From Mangrovibacterium lignilyticum (GTDB taxonomy: Bacteria > Bacteroidota > Bacteroidia > Bacteroidales > Prolixibacteraceae), in contig NZ_WKLH01000002.1 in the NCBI RefSeq assembly GCF_010882175.1, positions 930,001 to 994,000 on the forward strand: 64,000 nucleotides of DNA. The letters are read 5' to 3'. The position numbers and the translations under genes are program-made. The notes below the pieces were generated by a model. The model had not been told where the DNA came from. It was given only the letters and a program-made list of their open reading frames with translations, and did not search any database. This document shows positions 1-9,579 of the stretch, one piece after another. How positions within the stretch are numbered: position 1 is the stretch's first letter; every line of letters begins with the position of its first letter.

Positions 1-1102
1 CCTGCGGATTAAACTCATGGTGGCGATAGATTGGTTCTTCGGGCAGATTATATTTCAATTGCTTGGGATCTCCCCATTTGCGGGCTTGAACTTCCATCGG
101 CTTTTTAACAGAAGAGGCCGTTGCAACGGCGTTCGACAAATCCATCGGTTGCTCCGTTTTAAGCTTTGCCAAAGCACCAACGCCTTTCCGATTCAGCTGA
201 ATTGGTTTTATTGTGCCATCTTCGTTAAACTCCATTTGATTGCAATACACCTGACGAGAGGTACCGCCAATGCCATATTCGAGGTAGACAAAATACCAGT
301 CATCGCTTCCTTCAGGAGAAAACGCAAAACCATGCCCCGGTCCCCAAACTTGTTGATCCAAATCCGACGAAATAATGACATCATTGTCTGGCGTCACGAA
401 AGGTCCAAGCGGCGACTCCTTGCTCATCACGTAGCCGTTTTGGTAATCGGCGTAACCGCCCATGGTATAGAAATAGTAATAAATACCTTTTCGTTTGATC
501 ATAAACGGCCCTTCGGAATAGCCATGCCACTGCGTTGGAATGGTGATGGTCTCACCCTCCGGCTTTGTCCAGTCAGCACTGAGCTTTGCGGCCTTTTTGC
601 GCCGCCAGAAAATATAGCCCTGTCCGTCGTCATCAATAAACGGACAACCATCAATATCATCGATCACCATCGACGGCTTTTCATCGCCAGTGTAGTTTTC
701 AGGGCCGTTAATAAAACTGAAAGGACCTTCGGGCGAATCAGCTACTGCCAACTGGGTAACATGATCAACCGTTACGAAGAGGTAATATTTACCGTCGCGT
801 TCCAATACACGCCCGGGCGCCCAGTATTTGTGTTCGTGCCAATCGATACCGGGGAAACAAATCCCTTCGAAGCTCCAGTTGACAAAATCCTTCGATTTCC
901 ACACTACCGGACTTCCGGAGAAGGCCAGATCCGTTTCAATATCCCCCACATCACTTGTGGCATAAAGGTAAAAAGTGTCGCCGAACTGAACGATGGTTGG
1001 ATCGGCCAGGTTGTCCGGAATAAGTGGGTTGTATTCATTTTGCTGGGCCGACACAAGCCTTGTCGCCAAAGCCAACAGTAGCAGGAAGAAAATTCTTTTC
1101 AT
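1..1102 (-). CDS. GH43 glycoside hydrolase with start of a C-terminal domain (3' end outside window)
   Basis: Secreted five-bladed beta-propeller glycosidase of family GH43, the last gene of the PUL1 enzyme run that is visible. The ATG at 1102 begins a typical signal peptide (MKRIFFLLLLALATRLVSAQ). Conserved GH43 features are visible: the early NLADPTIVQ motif with the general-base Asp, the DDDGQGYIFW blade motif, the acid Glu in SEGPFMIKR and a VWGPGHG motif. About 300 residues in, the propeller ends and a segment with NAVATASS begins, which looks like the start of a discoidin/CBM-like domain, but it is cut by the window edge. GH43 enzymes release arabinose, xylose or galactose; the subfamily cannot be told by eye. 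It lies 97 bp downstream of the phosphoesterase gene on the same strand. Confidence 0.85.
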   Translation of the reverse strand, partial: MKRIFFLLLLALATRLVSAQQNEYNPLIPDNLADPTIVQFGDTFYLYATSDVGDIETDLAFSGSPVVWKSKDFVNWSFEGICFPGIDWHEHKYWAPGRVLERDGKYYLFVTVDHVTQLAVADSPEGPFSFINGPENYTGDEKPSMVIDDIDGCPFIDDDGQGYIFWRRKKAAKLSADWTKPEGETITIPTQWHGYSEGPFMIKRKGIYYYFYTMGGYADYQNGYVMSKESPLGPFVTPDNDVIISSDLDQQVWGPGHGFAFSPEGSDDWYFVYLEYGIGGTSRQVYCNQMEFNEDGTIKPIQLNRKGVGALAKLKTEQPMDLSNAVATASSVKKPMEVQARKWGDPKQLKYNLPEEPIYRHHEFNPQ

Positions 1103-1199
1103 TATAATTTATCGTTTTTTTGAGTAGAACCGCTAAGATAAACAATCACCGCTAAATCACAGATGACAAGTGCTACGGCTATTCACATTACCTAAATAT

Positions 1200-3074
1200 T
1201 TAATCGACCGCCACTAAAATCGAGTCGGAAGAATTCAAATTAATATAGAAATGATCGGCCGGTGCACCTTGCATAAAATGGTCCAAAATTCGACCGATGC
1301 CTCTTAATTGCTCCACGCGTTCCGCTGCTTCTGTGTTCGGCGTGGCTTGTTCAACAAGGGCAAAGAAGCGCTGATACTGCCCCAATCTCTCTTTTCCGAT
1401 ATCCGGGAAAGCCAATTTATCGGCACTCCTCAAACGGTAAAGATCATAGATCAGGTCCTGTCCCGTCCAATCGCCAGCATTAAAGTCAGTCTCAGTCTCA
1501 GTCTCAGTCTCAGCACCTCGGCTATTTTGAACAAGGTAATCCAACATTTCCCGTCCGGTCGAGCCAACAATAAACTTCCGAAGATCAGTGGGCCAGTCAG
1601 CCTTCAGAAAACGCAAACGCACCAATTCCTTTAAATGCCAGGCTGTGTAATCGTGATAGTTGGCTGTCGAAAGAATCTCGCGGTTCCATATTGAAGGACT
1701 TTTTAGACTATCCAGACAGGCATATTCGCGTTCATACAAAGGAAATAATTCTTTAAAACGAGGCACTGAATCCAACTGAATCGTTTCGATCTCAATCAGA
1801 CTTGAGTTGTGAATCGTCAGTAATTTATAGGCCGGTATGTAAGCTGCTAATGAAGGAACCTGAACATTCACCAGAAATTTCCCGTCATCGTAAGTTCGAA
1901 TTCCCGTATCGTTGATGTGCATGTGCCCGCCAAAGTGCAGTTTGATGCCTGCTTCGGCAAACGTTCGTGCCACCTCTTCGGCCGGTACCCGATGAAGCTC
2001 CATGCTTTGGTCGCCCAGAAGTTGCCGAATCCCGGGGCTGGCATCGTCGTAAAACTCCACCATCGGATAATGACTGAAAGCGATCAAGGTTTTCCCGCGC
2101 TTTTCAGCTTCTCTGCAAACCTTTTTCACCCAATCCAGCAAATGCATTTTGTGGGTCAACACCTGGTTGTAGCCAATGCTGGCTCCCTCGTAATTTTCCG
2201 GGTCAGCGCCATCGGCAGCTGCTTTCTCTTTGGGGAGATAAACATTGCCGTCGATAGCCAGCAACCAAAGCCCCTGAACGGGCTCTTCCAAATAACTGAC
2301 ATCCGGCAATAATGAATTGGTGGGCGGAATCGGGTACTGCCGTATTTTCATTTGAGCTTCCTGTTTCGCCTTCTCGAACGAATAATCGTCATAATTATAG
2401 GTTGAAAAAGGCGTCTCCCAATAGACATCACCTGGTTTGGGAAAGAAACCGAAATCACCCATTTCACTCATGATTCCGGCATAGCCCATTTTGTGGATAT
2501 CATTCGTTATCACGACCGGATTCTCCTTCGGATCTTTAGGCGTATACATTCCGGATTTGCTCATCAACACCTGGTTCTTTCCGTCTGCCCCCAGGTAATC
2601 TGTTTTTCCGGCATCCGTCGCAAAAGGCCGGACAGGATCGTGATTACCGGTGATGACGACAAACTGCAGACCGTATTTCGATTCATAGTCGTGAAGGATT
2701 TCCTGCATTCCCCGAACATTCAAGGGCTGTCCGTCGTCGCTAAAATCGCCGGGTAGCACGACATATTTCACACCCCGGCGAACCACATCGTCCAAGGCCG
2801 CCAAAAAGGCAAAATAGTTCTCGTTGAACAGCCGGGTTGAATGCAACTGGGCTTCCATCGTTCGCCCCAACACGTAGCGACCATTACCGGGATTCAACAC
2901 GCCCTTGAAATCATTGTCGGAAAGTTTCCCGTACAAATTTTGCAAATGCACGTCCGACAGGAATGCTATTTTGATATCCTTCGGCTGCTCAGTCTGCTTG
3001 CTTGTACAAGCGCTTATTAAAAGAAACAGCATGACAAGTGCCATGCTGTGTTGGATTGAAAATATTCTTTTCAC
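1200..3074 (-). CDS. Calcineurin-like metallophosphoesterase lipoprotein
   Basis: Predicted surface or periplasmic lipoprotein (signal peptide ending LLISAC, Cys23) with a dinuclear-metal phosphoesterase domain. Visible metal and catalytic motifs in order are SDVH (about 41-43), PGDFSDDG, GNHDP, FSHYP and GGHMH. The remaining 200 residues at the C-terminus have no domain I recognise and include a run of Glu-Thr pairs (about residues 521-529) encoded by a hexanucleotide repeat. Translation starts with GTG at 3074, only 8 nt after the GH115 stop, so the two genes are surely co-transcribed. A phosphatase inside a mannosidase-rich PUL suggests a phosphorylated glycan, but the substrate (phosphosugar, phospholipid or nucleotide) cannot be read from sequence. 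Confidence 0.85.
   Translation of the reverse strand: MKRIFSIQHSMALVMLFLLISACTSKQTEQPKDIKIAFLSDVHLQNLYGKLSDNDFKGVLNPGNGRYVLGRTMEAQLHSTRLFNENYFAFLAALDDVVRRGVKYVVLPGDFSDDGQPLNVRGMQEILHDYESKYGLQFVVITGNHDPVRPFATDAGKTDYLGADGKNQVLMSKSGMYTPKDPKENPVVITNDIHKMGYAGIMSEMGDFGFFPKPGDVYWETPFSTYNYDDYSFEKAKQEAQMKIRQYPIPPTNSLLPDVSYLEEPVQGLWLLAIDGNVYLPKEKAAADGADPENYEGASIGYNQVLTHKMHLLDWVKKVCREAEKRGKTLIAFSHYPMVEFYDDASPGIRQLLGDQSMELHRVPAEEVARTFAEAGIKLHFGGHMHINDTGIRTYDDGKFLVNVQVPSLAAYIPAYKLLTIHNSSLIEIETIQLDSVPRFKELFPLYEREYACLDSLKSPSIWNREILSTANYHDYTAWHLKELVRLRFLKADWPTDLRKFIVGSTGREMLDYLVQNSRGAETETETETDFNAGDWTGQDLIYDLYRLRSADKLAFPDIGKERLGQYQRFFALVEQATPNTEAAERVEQLRGIGRILDHFMQGAPADHFYINLNSSDSILVAVD
1485..1513. repeat. 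Hexanucleotide microsatellite inside the phosphoesterase gene
   Basis: Four tandem copies of AGTCTC plus partial flanking copies. On the coding strand this is GAGACT repeated, giving Glu-Thr pairs. The unit is a multiple of three, so slippage would change protein length by two residues without breaking the frame. Confidence 0.9.
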
Positions 3075-3082
3075 TGTTTCAC

Positions 3083-6073
3083 TTATTTTTTCCTTGTTTC
3101 AGGTGGAAAGGCATAGCTGCTTTTCCATCCACCCAAATCAATTAAAATTTGATCAATCATCACGCCCGGATCAACCATCCATACTTTCAGTTTGTGCTTA
3201 CCGGGCTCAGCTACCATTTGCTTTGCTGACTTCACTGCTGCATTTTTCAGCACATTTTGCTTCCACTCGTTGCTGCGGCCAACGGTTTTAAAATCGATGA
3301 TAACCGGTTCAGCATCGTCAACAGCCAGAGCACAGCGAACACTCGCTCCCTCGTAAAACGGATGAGTAGGTACGGCCTGTACCTGAACATCAGCTTCACC
3401 GAAGTTGAAGGTATAAAAATCGTATTCCAACATGGGGCTTTGTTCTTTTATCGCAGTAGGCTCAACAACGGGTTTTGCATTATAAGGCAGAGCAACGACC
3501 ACATTTCCGCTGTATCCTATTCCTCCAAATTGTTTCCAGTCTGCTTCTTTTCCTGCCTTTTTCGATGAGGTGTTTTCGGCGTTAATTGACACGTAGCCAT
3601 TCCCCTCTACAAAGCCCTCATAATTTTCCAAATCTTTGAATTTAGGGTTGAAAGTTGATACATTAACCGTAACAGTTGTATCATCCGTGCTAAACTCAAT
3701 AGTTCCATACACCTTATATGCAGGAGGAATCAATTGATAATCTTGTCCCAGTGGCGCTTCTATTGTATTCTCACCCTGTGGAAGCTGATCCCAATCGATA
3801 CTTACCCATAAGCGCTGTTCTTGCTCTCCCGCAGCAGTTGTCAGTTTCCCATGATCGGCTGACAAGCGAATCCAGGGAGCTTTAGGCTCAGCTTTCCAAT
3901 CCACTTCCCTTCCTCCTTTCAGGAACACATCAACAAAAGCAGAATCTTTCAGGTAAGCATTCAACAGAGGAAGTACATCGGAATAAGCATTGGGGATACT
4001 TTTATTCGCCTCTATATCGTATCCTTCCAGAACTAATCCCCAATCAGCTTCACCATCCTCTGCAGGCAACGCATACGAAGGTTGCGAGAAAACAGGCAAG
4101 TTACGCGGTGCCATGCTCATCATGTTTTTCCACTTCCCGTTTACCAATTTATTGTTGAAGTTTTTAGTTTCTGTTTTTATCTGTTCGTAAGCCTCTTTTG
4201 ACAACTTGGCAAATTCTTGAGCGCTGGCTCTTCCCTGGCTGGCAACCAGTTCATTTTTATAATGGTACAACCATTTCTGATTCATCAAAGAAGCACCTGT
4301 AACCGGATAGTAAACCAACTCAAAAAAGGCATCTTTCTGTCCTGCAGGAATGTCATCATCCAATACCTTCACTTCTTGCGCCAGCCTTTCCCAGGCTTGC
4401 AGATATTTTGTTAGCTCATCTCCGTAACGAATTTGCGTCAATTCAGTTTCCTGTGGTTTTATTGTTGGCTCAGTTTGACTCCAGGCCATAAACTCGGGAC
4501 GACGCATAAAACACAGGTGATAATAGTCCATCATGAGCTTTGTCAATTGCGGAGCCTTTTCCTTGCCAAACAGAGAACTCAACCAGCCATTTAAATGTTT
4601 CTCAACGCCCTTTGTCCCGGTAAAAGCGTCAATATCCCAAGCCATATCCATGAACATCTCGATATTGTATTCGAGTGGTTTGATGTCGCCGCAGTTCAGA
4701 ATCCACATATCGTGACAATTGAACTGGTAAGCCTTATACATTTCTTCCCACATCAGCATCGGGTTTGTTGAACTGAGCCAAAGGTAATCGTGCGGACGTC
4801 CCCAATACGAAGCATGGTAATAAATACCGCCACCACCAGGGCGCTTTTGCTCTTCTGGCGTACTTAGCTGGCGAATGTATCCGTAATTATCGTCGGTCCA
4901 CATCAGGGTCACATCCTCGGGAACTTCCAATCCATTTTGATAGTAGTCCAGCACCTCTTTATAAGGAATGAAAGCTTGTGGAAGTGTTTCCGGATCTTTA
5001 CCGGTTTCCTTTGCCATGATTTCACGCTGATCAGCAATTACTTTTTCCAGCAATTTCATCTGATCCTCTTTGGTCAAATCTTTCGCATTCATTGGTGAAT
5101 CATGTTCACCACGCATACCAATGGTGTAAATGCTTTCAAAGTTTGAAGTTGCTTTTGTCCGTTTTTCAAACAAATCACGAATTGTTTCAGCATTGTTATC
5201 ATAGCGCCACTCGCCCATGGTGTTGTGATTCCACTCGGCATTGATATTGCACAACATCGGCTCGCAGTGCGAAGTTCCCACCACAATGGCATAATCATCG
5301 GCTGTTTGAGCATTTCCATCGATGGTATAAAAAGCTTTGGTACAACCGTGCATAGCCGGCCAAATGGTATTGGCGCGAAGACGCAGCATCAACTCGAAGA
5401 TCTTTGCATAGGTTTTAGGACCAATGTCGCCTGTTTCCGGCTCAAAGGTTTTTGCCGCCCAAGGTTGAAGTCCCCAATCTTCGTCATTCAAAAACAAACC
5501 ACGATACTTGACCGAAGGCGAGCTGTAGGTTTTACTTTCAATATCGAGGGTAATCTCCTTACGCTTTTGTGGCAACACATCAGCCCACCATTCCCAGGTC
5601 GAAACACCCATCATGCGCGACAGCTCCAAAATACCGTAGGTCGTTGCCCGTCGGTCGCTCCCAATGATGACCAAGGCTTTCTTTACGCCGGGAAAAGGCT
5701 TCTCAATCACCTGCATCGACCAACTTTCCCATTTACCGTCAACGGCAGAAACATCAATTTTCTTTTCAGCAATCAACTGATCGATGATATCATTTTTACC
5801 CATTGTTCCGGCAATGATTAACTCGTCTGCCGACTCGGAAAGTTCATTTATTATCTTGGGGTGTTTCTCTGTAATGTTTTCCACGTCGCGGGCAAAAAGA
5901 TTAGCAGCAATCGAGACCACTTTAGCGTCGTCTTCAGAAATTAAAATAGCTGAGGCCGCTTTCTTTTCTGAAATCGTAAAGGAATTAATTTCTCCGGCCT
6001 TTTGCGCATAAACCTGCATCTGAGGAAGGAGACAGATCGCACAGAAAATCGAAATAATGATCTTTTTTTTCAT
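3083..6073 (-). CDS. GH115 alpha-glucuronidase
   Basis: Large secreted enzyme (996 aa) matching family GH115, whose members remove alpha-1,2-linked glucuronic acid or 4-O-methyl-glucuronic acid from xylan or arabinogalactan side chains. Seen: signal peptide MKKKIIISIFCAICLLPQ...YAQ, an N-terminal domain with GSDRRATTYGILELSR, the RGLFLNDEDWGLQPWA segment, a barrel core with LRANTIWPAMH and GTSHCEPMLCN, MWTDDNYGYIR, and a long C-terminal beta-rich region (residues about 620-996) as in BoAgu115A-type proteins. The reading frame extends to a TTG at 6151, but the ATG at 6073 directly precedes the signal peptide and is preferred. It follows the acetyltransferase gene by 102 nt and abuts the phosphoesterase gene. 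Confidence 0.92.
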   Translation of the reverse strand: MKKKIIISIFCAICLLPQMQVYAQKAGEINSFTISEKKAASAILISEDDAKVVSIAANLFARDVENITEKHPKIINELSESADELIIAGTMGKNDIIDQLIAEKKIDVSAVDGKWESWSMQVIEKPFPGVKKALVIIGSDRRATTYGILELSRMMGVSTWEWWADVLPQKRKEITLDIESKTYSSPSVKYRGLFLNDEDWGLQPWAAKTFEPETGDIGPKTYAKIFELMLRLRANTIWPAMHGCTKAFYTIDGNAQTADDYAIVVGTSHCEPMLCNINAEWNHNTMGEWRYDNNAETIRDLFEKRTKATSNFESIYTIGMRGEHDSPMNAKDLTKEDQMKLLEKVIADQREIMAKETGKDPETLPQAFIPYKEVLDYYQNGLEVPEDVTLMWTDDNYGYIRQLSTPEEQKRPGGGGIYYHASYWGRPHDYLWLSSTNPMLMWEEMYKAYQFNCHDMWILNCGDIKPLEYNIEMFMDMAWDIDAFTGTKGVEKHLNGWLSSLFGKEKAPQLTKLMMDYYHLCFMRRPEFMAWSQTEPTIKPQETELTQIRYGDELTKYLQAWERLAQEVKVLDDDIPAGQKDAFFELVYYPVTGASLMNQKWLYHYKNELVASQGRASAQEFAKLSKEAYEQIKTETKNFNNKLVNGKWKNMMSMAPRNLPVFSQPSYALPAEDGEADWGLVLEGYDIEANKSIPNAYSDVLPLLNAYLKDSAFVDVFLKGGREVDWKAEPKAPWIRLSADHGKLTTAAGEQEQRLWVSIDWDQLPQGENTIEAPLGQDYQLIPPAYKVYGTIEFSTDDTTVTVNVSTFNPKFKDLENYEGFVEGNGYVSINAENTSSKKAGKEADWKQFGGIGYSGNVVVALPYNAKPVVEPTAIKEQSPMLEYDFYTFNFGEADVQVQAVPTHPFYEGASVRCALAVDDAEPVIIDFKTVGRSNEWKQNVLKNAAVKSAKQMVAEPGKHKLKVWMVDPGVMIDQILIDLGGWKSSYAFPPETRKK

Positions 6074-6175
6074 AGTGAATAGTTTCTTGGTTATTTGTAT
6101 GTAGTAGCTAAAGTCTGAAATTACACAAAGTTTAAGACGTTCTATAATCAATAATACATGGAGTTTGGAATTCTG

Positions 6176-7318
6176 TCAAATTTTAATGTAAATCTTTCGC
6201 CGATGTAGCCACCATCCCAGTGCCCAACACAGCAAAACATAGGCAATGGCGGTCATTAATGAGCCAAAAGCTCCGGGAAAGATTTGTTGAAAGACCTGCT
6301 CACTTACCCACTCAAAAGCGTCCTGGCTCGAATTAACGGGGATCATCCGTAATACAACATAAAAGAGTTCGGAGAAGAGATAAATAAACAAGGGATTCTT
6401 ACCGAATACATCGCAAAAATTAACGCCTACTTTTAGGTTTTTCAGTTCAATCAAATAAATCAGCACTGCCATAATCGAAAGATCCAATCCAACAGTATAA
6501 AGCACAAATGGACTTGTCCACAGTTTCTTGGAAATCGGAAAAATCAGATCCCACCAGAGTGCAGTTGAGGTCATCAAAAAACCAACCAGCAATAGCATGG
6601 CAATTCCTTCGAACGACTTTCCTTTCTTTTGAATAAAAACACCGGCAAGGTATCCCCATAATACATTGACAATAGCCGGCAAGGTACTCAGGATACCTTC
6701 TGGATCGAAAGGAATAGCATCCTTTTTATAAATATGGCCGTAGCCCAGAATTGACAAGTCGAATTTGGTTGCAGCATTGCTGGCCATTTCCAATTGCGCA
6801 CCCGGCTCGCCAAAGGCATATAAAATTCCCCAGTAGGCCAATAAGATGACCACTGAAATGATGATCGCTACCCGCTCTGATAAGTAGAGAACGATTACTG
6901 ACGCGAAGAAATAACACAATGCGATCCGCTGCAGAACTCCCATGATACGGGTTTCAGCAATTGGCTTGAGAAGAAAACTTCCGTCGTCACCAATTTTGAA
7001 GAAAGGAAACCAATACATCAGGTAACCGAGCAGGAAGATAATCACGGTGCGTTTAATAATTTTGGTCCAAACCTGCCCCGGAGAAGCGGTTTTCATCTTT
7101 TTCATCGAGAAACTCATGGCATTCCCAACTGCAAACAAGAAAGAAGGGAAAACCAAGTCGGCCAGTGTAAAGCCGAACCAATGCGCATGGATGAAATAGT
7201 CGTATATCCTGGCACCAGTTCCGGGGGTATTTACCACGATCATCAAAGCAATGGTTAATCCCCGGAATACATCGAGCGACAGAAAGCGTTCCGGCTTTTG
7301 TTTGATTATTTGTTCCAT
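6176..7318 (-). CDS. HGSNAT/NagX-type transmembrane acetyltransferase (DUF5009 family)
   Basis: Polytopic inner-membrane protein of 380 aa with about ten hydrophobic segments. The N-terminus carries the hallmarks of the heparan-alpha-glucosaminide N-acetyltransferase family: LDVFRG, then a His-Ala-x-Trp motif (His44) and GFTLADLVFPSFLFAVG. Recalled from the human enzyme, the equivalent histidine (His269) carries the acetyl group from cytosolic acetyl-CoA across the membrane. The predicted role is therefore N-acetylation of glucosamine residues on the periplasmic side. The gene starts 2 nt after the GH89 stop, which implies tight coupling with the enzyme that would cleave the acetylated product. 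Transport of another acyl group or sugar cannot be excluded. Confidence 0.85.
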   Translation of the reverse strand: MEQIIKQKPERFLSLDVFRGLTIALMIVVNTPGTGARIYDYFIHAHWFGFTLADLVFPSFLFAVGNAMSFSMKKMKTASPGQVWTKIIKRTVIIFLLGYLMYWFPFFKIGDDGSFLLKPIAETRIMGVLQRIALCYFFASVIVLYLSERVAIIISVVILLAYWGILYAFGEPGAQLEMASNAATKFDLSILGYGHIYKKDAIPFDPEGILSTLPAIVNVLWGYLAGVFIQKKGKSFEGIAMLLLVGFLMTSTALWWDLIFPISKKLWTSPFVLYTVGLDLSIMAVLIYLIELKNLKVGVNFCDVFGKNPLFIYLFSELFYVVLRMIPVNSSQDAFEWVSEQVFQQIFPGAFGSLMTAIAYVLLCWALGWWLHRRKIYIKI

Positions 7319-7320
7319 TA

Positions 7321-9555
7321 TTAGTAGTTGTAATTGATGACAGGTAAAGTTTTCGTCAGCGGCGCTATCCGGTCGCGGTATTTGTGATAAAGTTCTTCGG
7401 TTACTCCCGTTGGGCTACCACTCGCTTGAATCGGAAATTCTTTCTGCGATGTCACCCAATTCCATTCCCATTGTTTCATCTGATCGTCGAAAGCCTCCTG
7501 ATCAAAACTTCCCCAGTTGTTACTTACCTCCGAAAAGAAATGTTCCCAGCGCGGTCTGTAGAAATCACTCAGCAAGCCGCTCCACTGGCGATTACTGTAT
7601 TCGTGCAACCGATTATCAGCTCCTCCCCAAAGGGTGATCAAATCGCGGGCATTCTGTTCATACAATGCTTTCTCATCCGGCGTTGTTCCCCAACTGCGGG
7701 CATCAGCAATCCAGGGTCCCAGAAGGAAATCCTTGCGCGTTGCCAACAGACGATCCAAGTCTGCAATCAACTCCAGAAACTCGCGGCTGTACTGCGCAAA
7801 TTTATCTTTGTCGTTGCTTTTATAAGCCATGGCAATTTGTTGCTGAACAGGTAAGGCATAATTTGCCAGTATTTGCCGGGTTAGATCGACCAAATCATAC
7901 TGAAAACCGTCTGATGCACCGAACTCCGGGATAACCTCAACAAATGAGTCCCAGGCCGGCAATAAATCTTCCGGAGCATAATTCAGTTTTGTGCGTGCCC
8001 AACGACGATATCCCTCGAAGGTTGGCCGGGAAACAATAATAGACTCCGCACCGTCACGAATAACCTGCCCGTTGTAAACGGTTTGGACCAAAATGTCCCA
8101 GGCCTTTTCCATATCGGAACTATTGTTACCATAGCGATTGCGAATGTATTTCTTTAACCACTCCGTCAAGTCGATCGGTGTATCGCGCCAGGTATTGTCG
8201 GTCATTAACTCGTAAAGCACCGGCGTTTGCTCAATGGCTTCCATGGTCAGGCCGATTCCTTTTAGTTGTCCCGATGTCGAATCATTCAGTGCCTCTGCCG
8301 GATGCTCAGCCACATTCTCAATGCGCCCAAATAAACTGATATTTCCCCCGAAATTATGCAGCATGCACCAGATCCATTCTTTTCCATAGAACGCCTCGGT
8401 ACGTTTCCAAACTGGCTCAATCTCGGCTGCCAAATCCAGAATAATCATCCGGTCGTTGGGAACGGCGCCCAACAGACCCTGAATTTGCGGCGCCTTCCAG
8501 AAATCGCGGTGACTATAGAACAACCACCCTTGCATCACCCAAACTGCTTCGGGGTCGGCCGACTTCATGCCTTCAAAAACTTTGGCACTCAATTCAGAAA
8601 GGTATTGCGGATCGTCTGATGGCGGCTCATTCTCGTTGAAGGTATCAGCAGAATACAGATGGTCGGTTCCGTAAATTTCCCGCTGAACTTCCAGAAACTT
8701 CATACCAATCTCGGCAAACAGCGGATCATCGGCATCCAGGATGTAAGTATCCTCAAAATCGTTCCCCCAGTTGGTTTGTTTCAACCGGGCATTGGGGAAG
8801 TACTTCTTAAATGAAGCGGGAACATGTCCGGTAAAGGCCGGCAAAACAGTTTTCATACCTAGCTCGCGCTCGCGCTGCACAATCTTTTTTTGCAAATCGC
8901 GGTGGCTTTCCTTCCAGCTCTTAGGCAGAGGACCGCCCCAGCCATCGAGGTTGCCCATCCAAAACCAACCGAAATAGGCCGGCCCACTGAAAAACGGATC
9001 CAGATCTTCGTCGGTAAAACCGTACGACCGGTAAACCTCATCCCAAACAGACTCTTCGCCGGTAATGGCCAGCGGCATATTGATGCCGTGCAACGCCATC
9101 CAGTCAATTTCCTTTTCCCAACGATCCCAATCCCACCAGCTCATGGTGTAATTGAAGGTGCAATAATTCAAATAATAGCGATACTCGTACGGACTGTCCT
9201 TGCGCACTTTCTCCGGAATCACCGGTAACTCTTCCGGTAAATTCAGATTCGTTCCGTTCCAGGTAATCTGACAATGGCAATATTCTGTCAGGTAATAATA
9301 CAGGGCAGAAGCGACAGAAACGCCGTTATTTCCGCGCAGAACAATTTTATCAGCCTTCGATTCCAGCTCGAACCAATCGACTGTGTCTGATAGAATAATT
9401 TCTACTACAAAATGGTCGGCCCGTTCCGGAATAATTCGCTGGATCAAGTCTACTTCGGGACTGATTATTTGAGTCTCCTGTTTCTGCGTTTTACATCCAT
9501 AAAATGAAAAGGCAAATATTACGAACAGGAAAGTCAATCTTATTCTTGCACTCAT
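7321..9555 (-). CDS. GH89 alpha-N-acetylglucosaminidase (NAGLU family) lipoprotein
   Basis: 744-aa lipoprotein (SFYGC, Cys21) closely resembling the lysosomal NAGLU family, which removes terminal alpha-linked GlcNAc. Seen: the N-terminal small alpha/beta domain, then the TIM-barrel region with YYLNYCTFNYTMSWWDWDRW, WMALHGINMPLA, GHVPASFKKYFP, the ADTFNENEPP motif with catalytic Glu308, and a second conserved Glu439 in GLTMEAIEQTPVLYELM (aligned by eye to Glu316 and Glu446 of human NAGLU), followed by the all-helical C-terminal domain ending near KYRDR. It sits 24 nt after a GH43 stop and 2 nt before the HGSNAT-like gene. Confidence 0.95.
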   Translation of the reverse strand: MSARIRLTFLFVIFAFSFYGCKTQKQETQIISPEVDLIQRIIPERADHFVVEIILSDTVDWFELESKADKIVLRGNNGVSVASALYYYLTEYCHCQITWNGTNLNLPEELPVIPEKVRKDSPYEYRYYLNYCTFNYTMSWWDWDRWEKEIDWMALHGINMPLAITGEESVWDEVYRSYGFTDEDLDPFFSGPAYFGWFWMGNLDGWGGPLPKSWKESHRDLQKKIVQRERELGMKTVLPAFTGHVPASFKKYFPNARLKQTNWGNDFEDTYILDADDPLFAEIGMKFLEVQREIYGTDHLYSADTFNENEPPSDDPQYLSELSAKVFEGMKSADPEAVWVMQGWLFYSHRDFWKAPQIQGLLGAVPNDRMIILDLAAEIEPVWKRTEAFYGKEWIWCMLHNFGGNISLFGRIENVAEHPAEALNDSTSGQLKGIGLTMEAIEQTPVLYELMTDNTWRDTPIDLTEWLKKYIRNRYGNNSSDMEKAWDILVQTVYNGQVIRDGAESIIVSRPTFEGYRRWARTKLNYAPEDLLPAWDSFVEVIPEFGASDGFQYDLVDLTRQILANYALPVQQQIAMAYKSNDKDKFAQYSREFLELIADLDRLLATRKDFLLGPWIADARSWGTTPDEKALYEQNARDLITLWGGADNRLHEYSNRQWSGLLSDFYRPRWEHFFSEVSNNWGSFDQEAFDDQMKQWEWNWVTSQKEFPIQASGSPTGVTEELYHKYRDRIAPLTKTLPVINYNY

Positions 9556-9579
9556 TCTTCGAAATTTTTAGTGTTAAAA

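Noticed and set aside
17-1081. 354-codon plus-strand open frame at the left edge
   Set aside because: It is the antisense shadow of the GH43 gene on the minus strand, which has a signal peptide and all family motifs.
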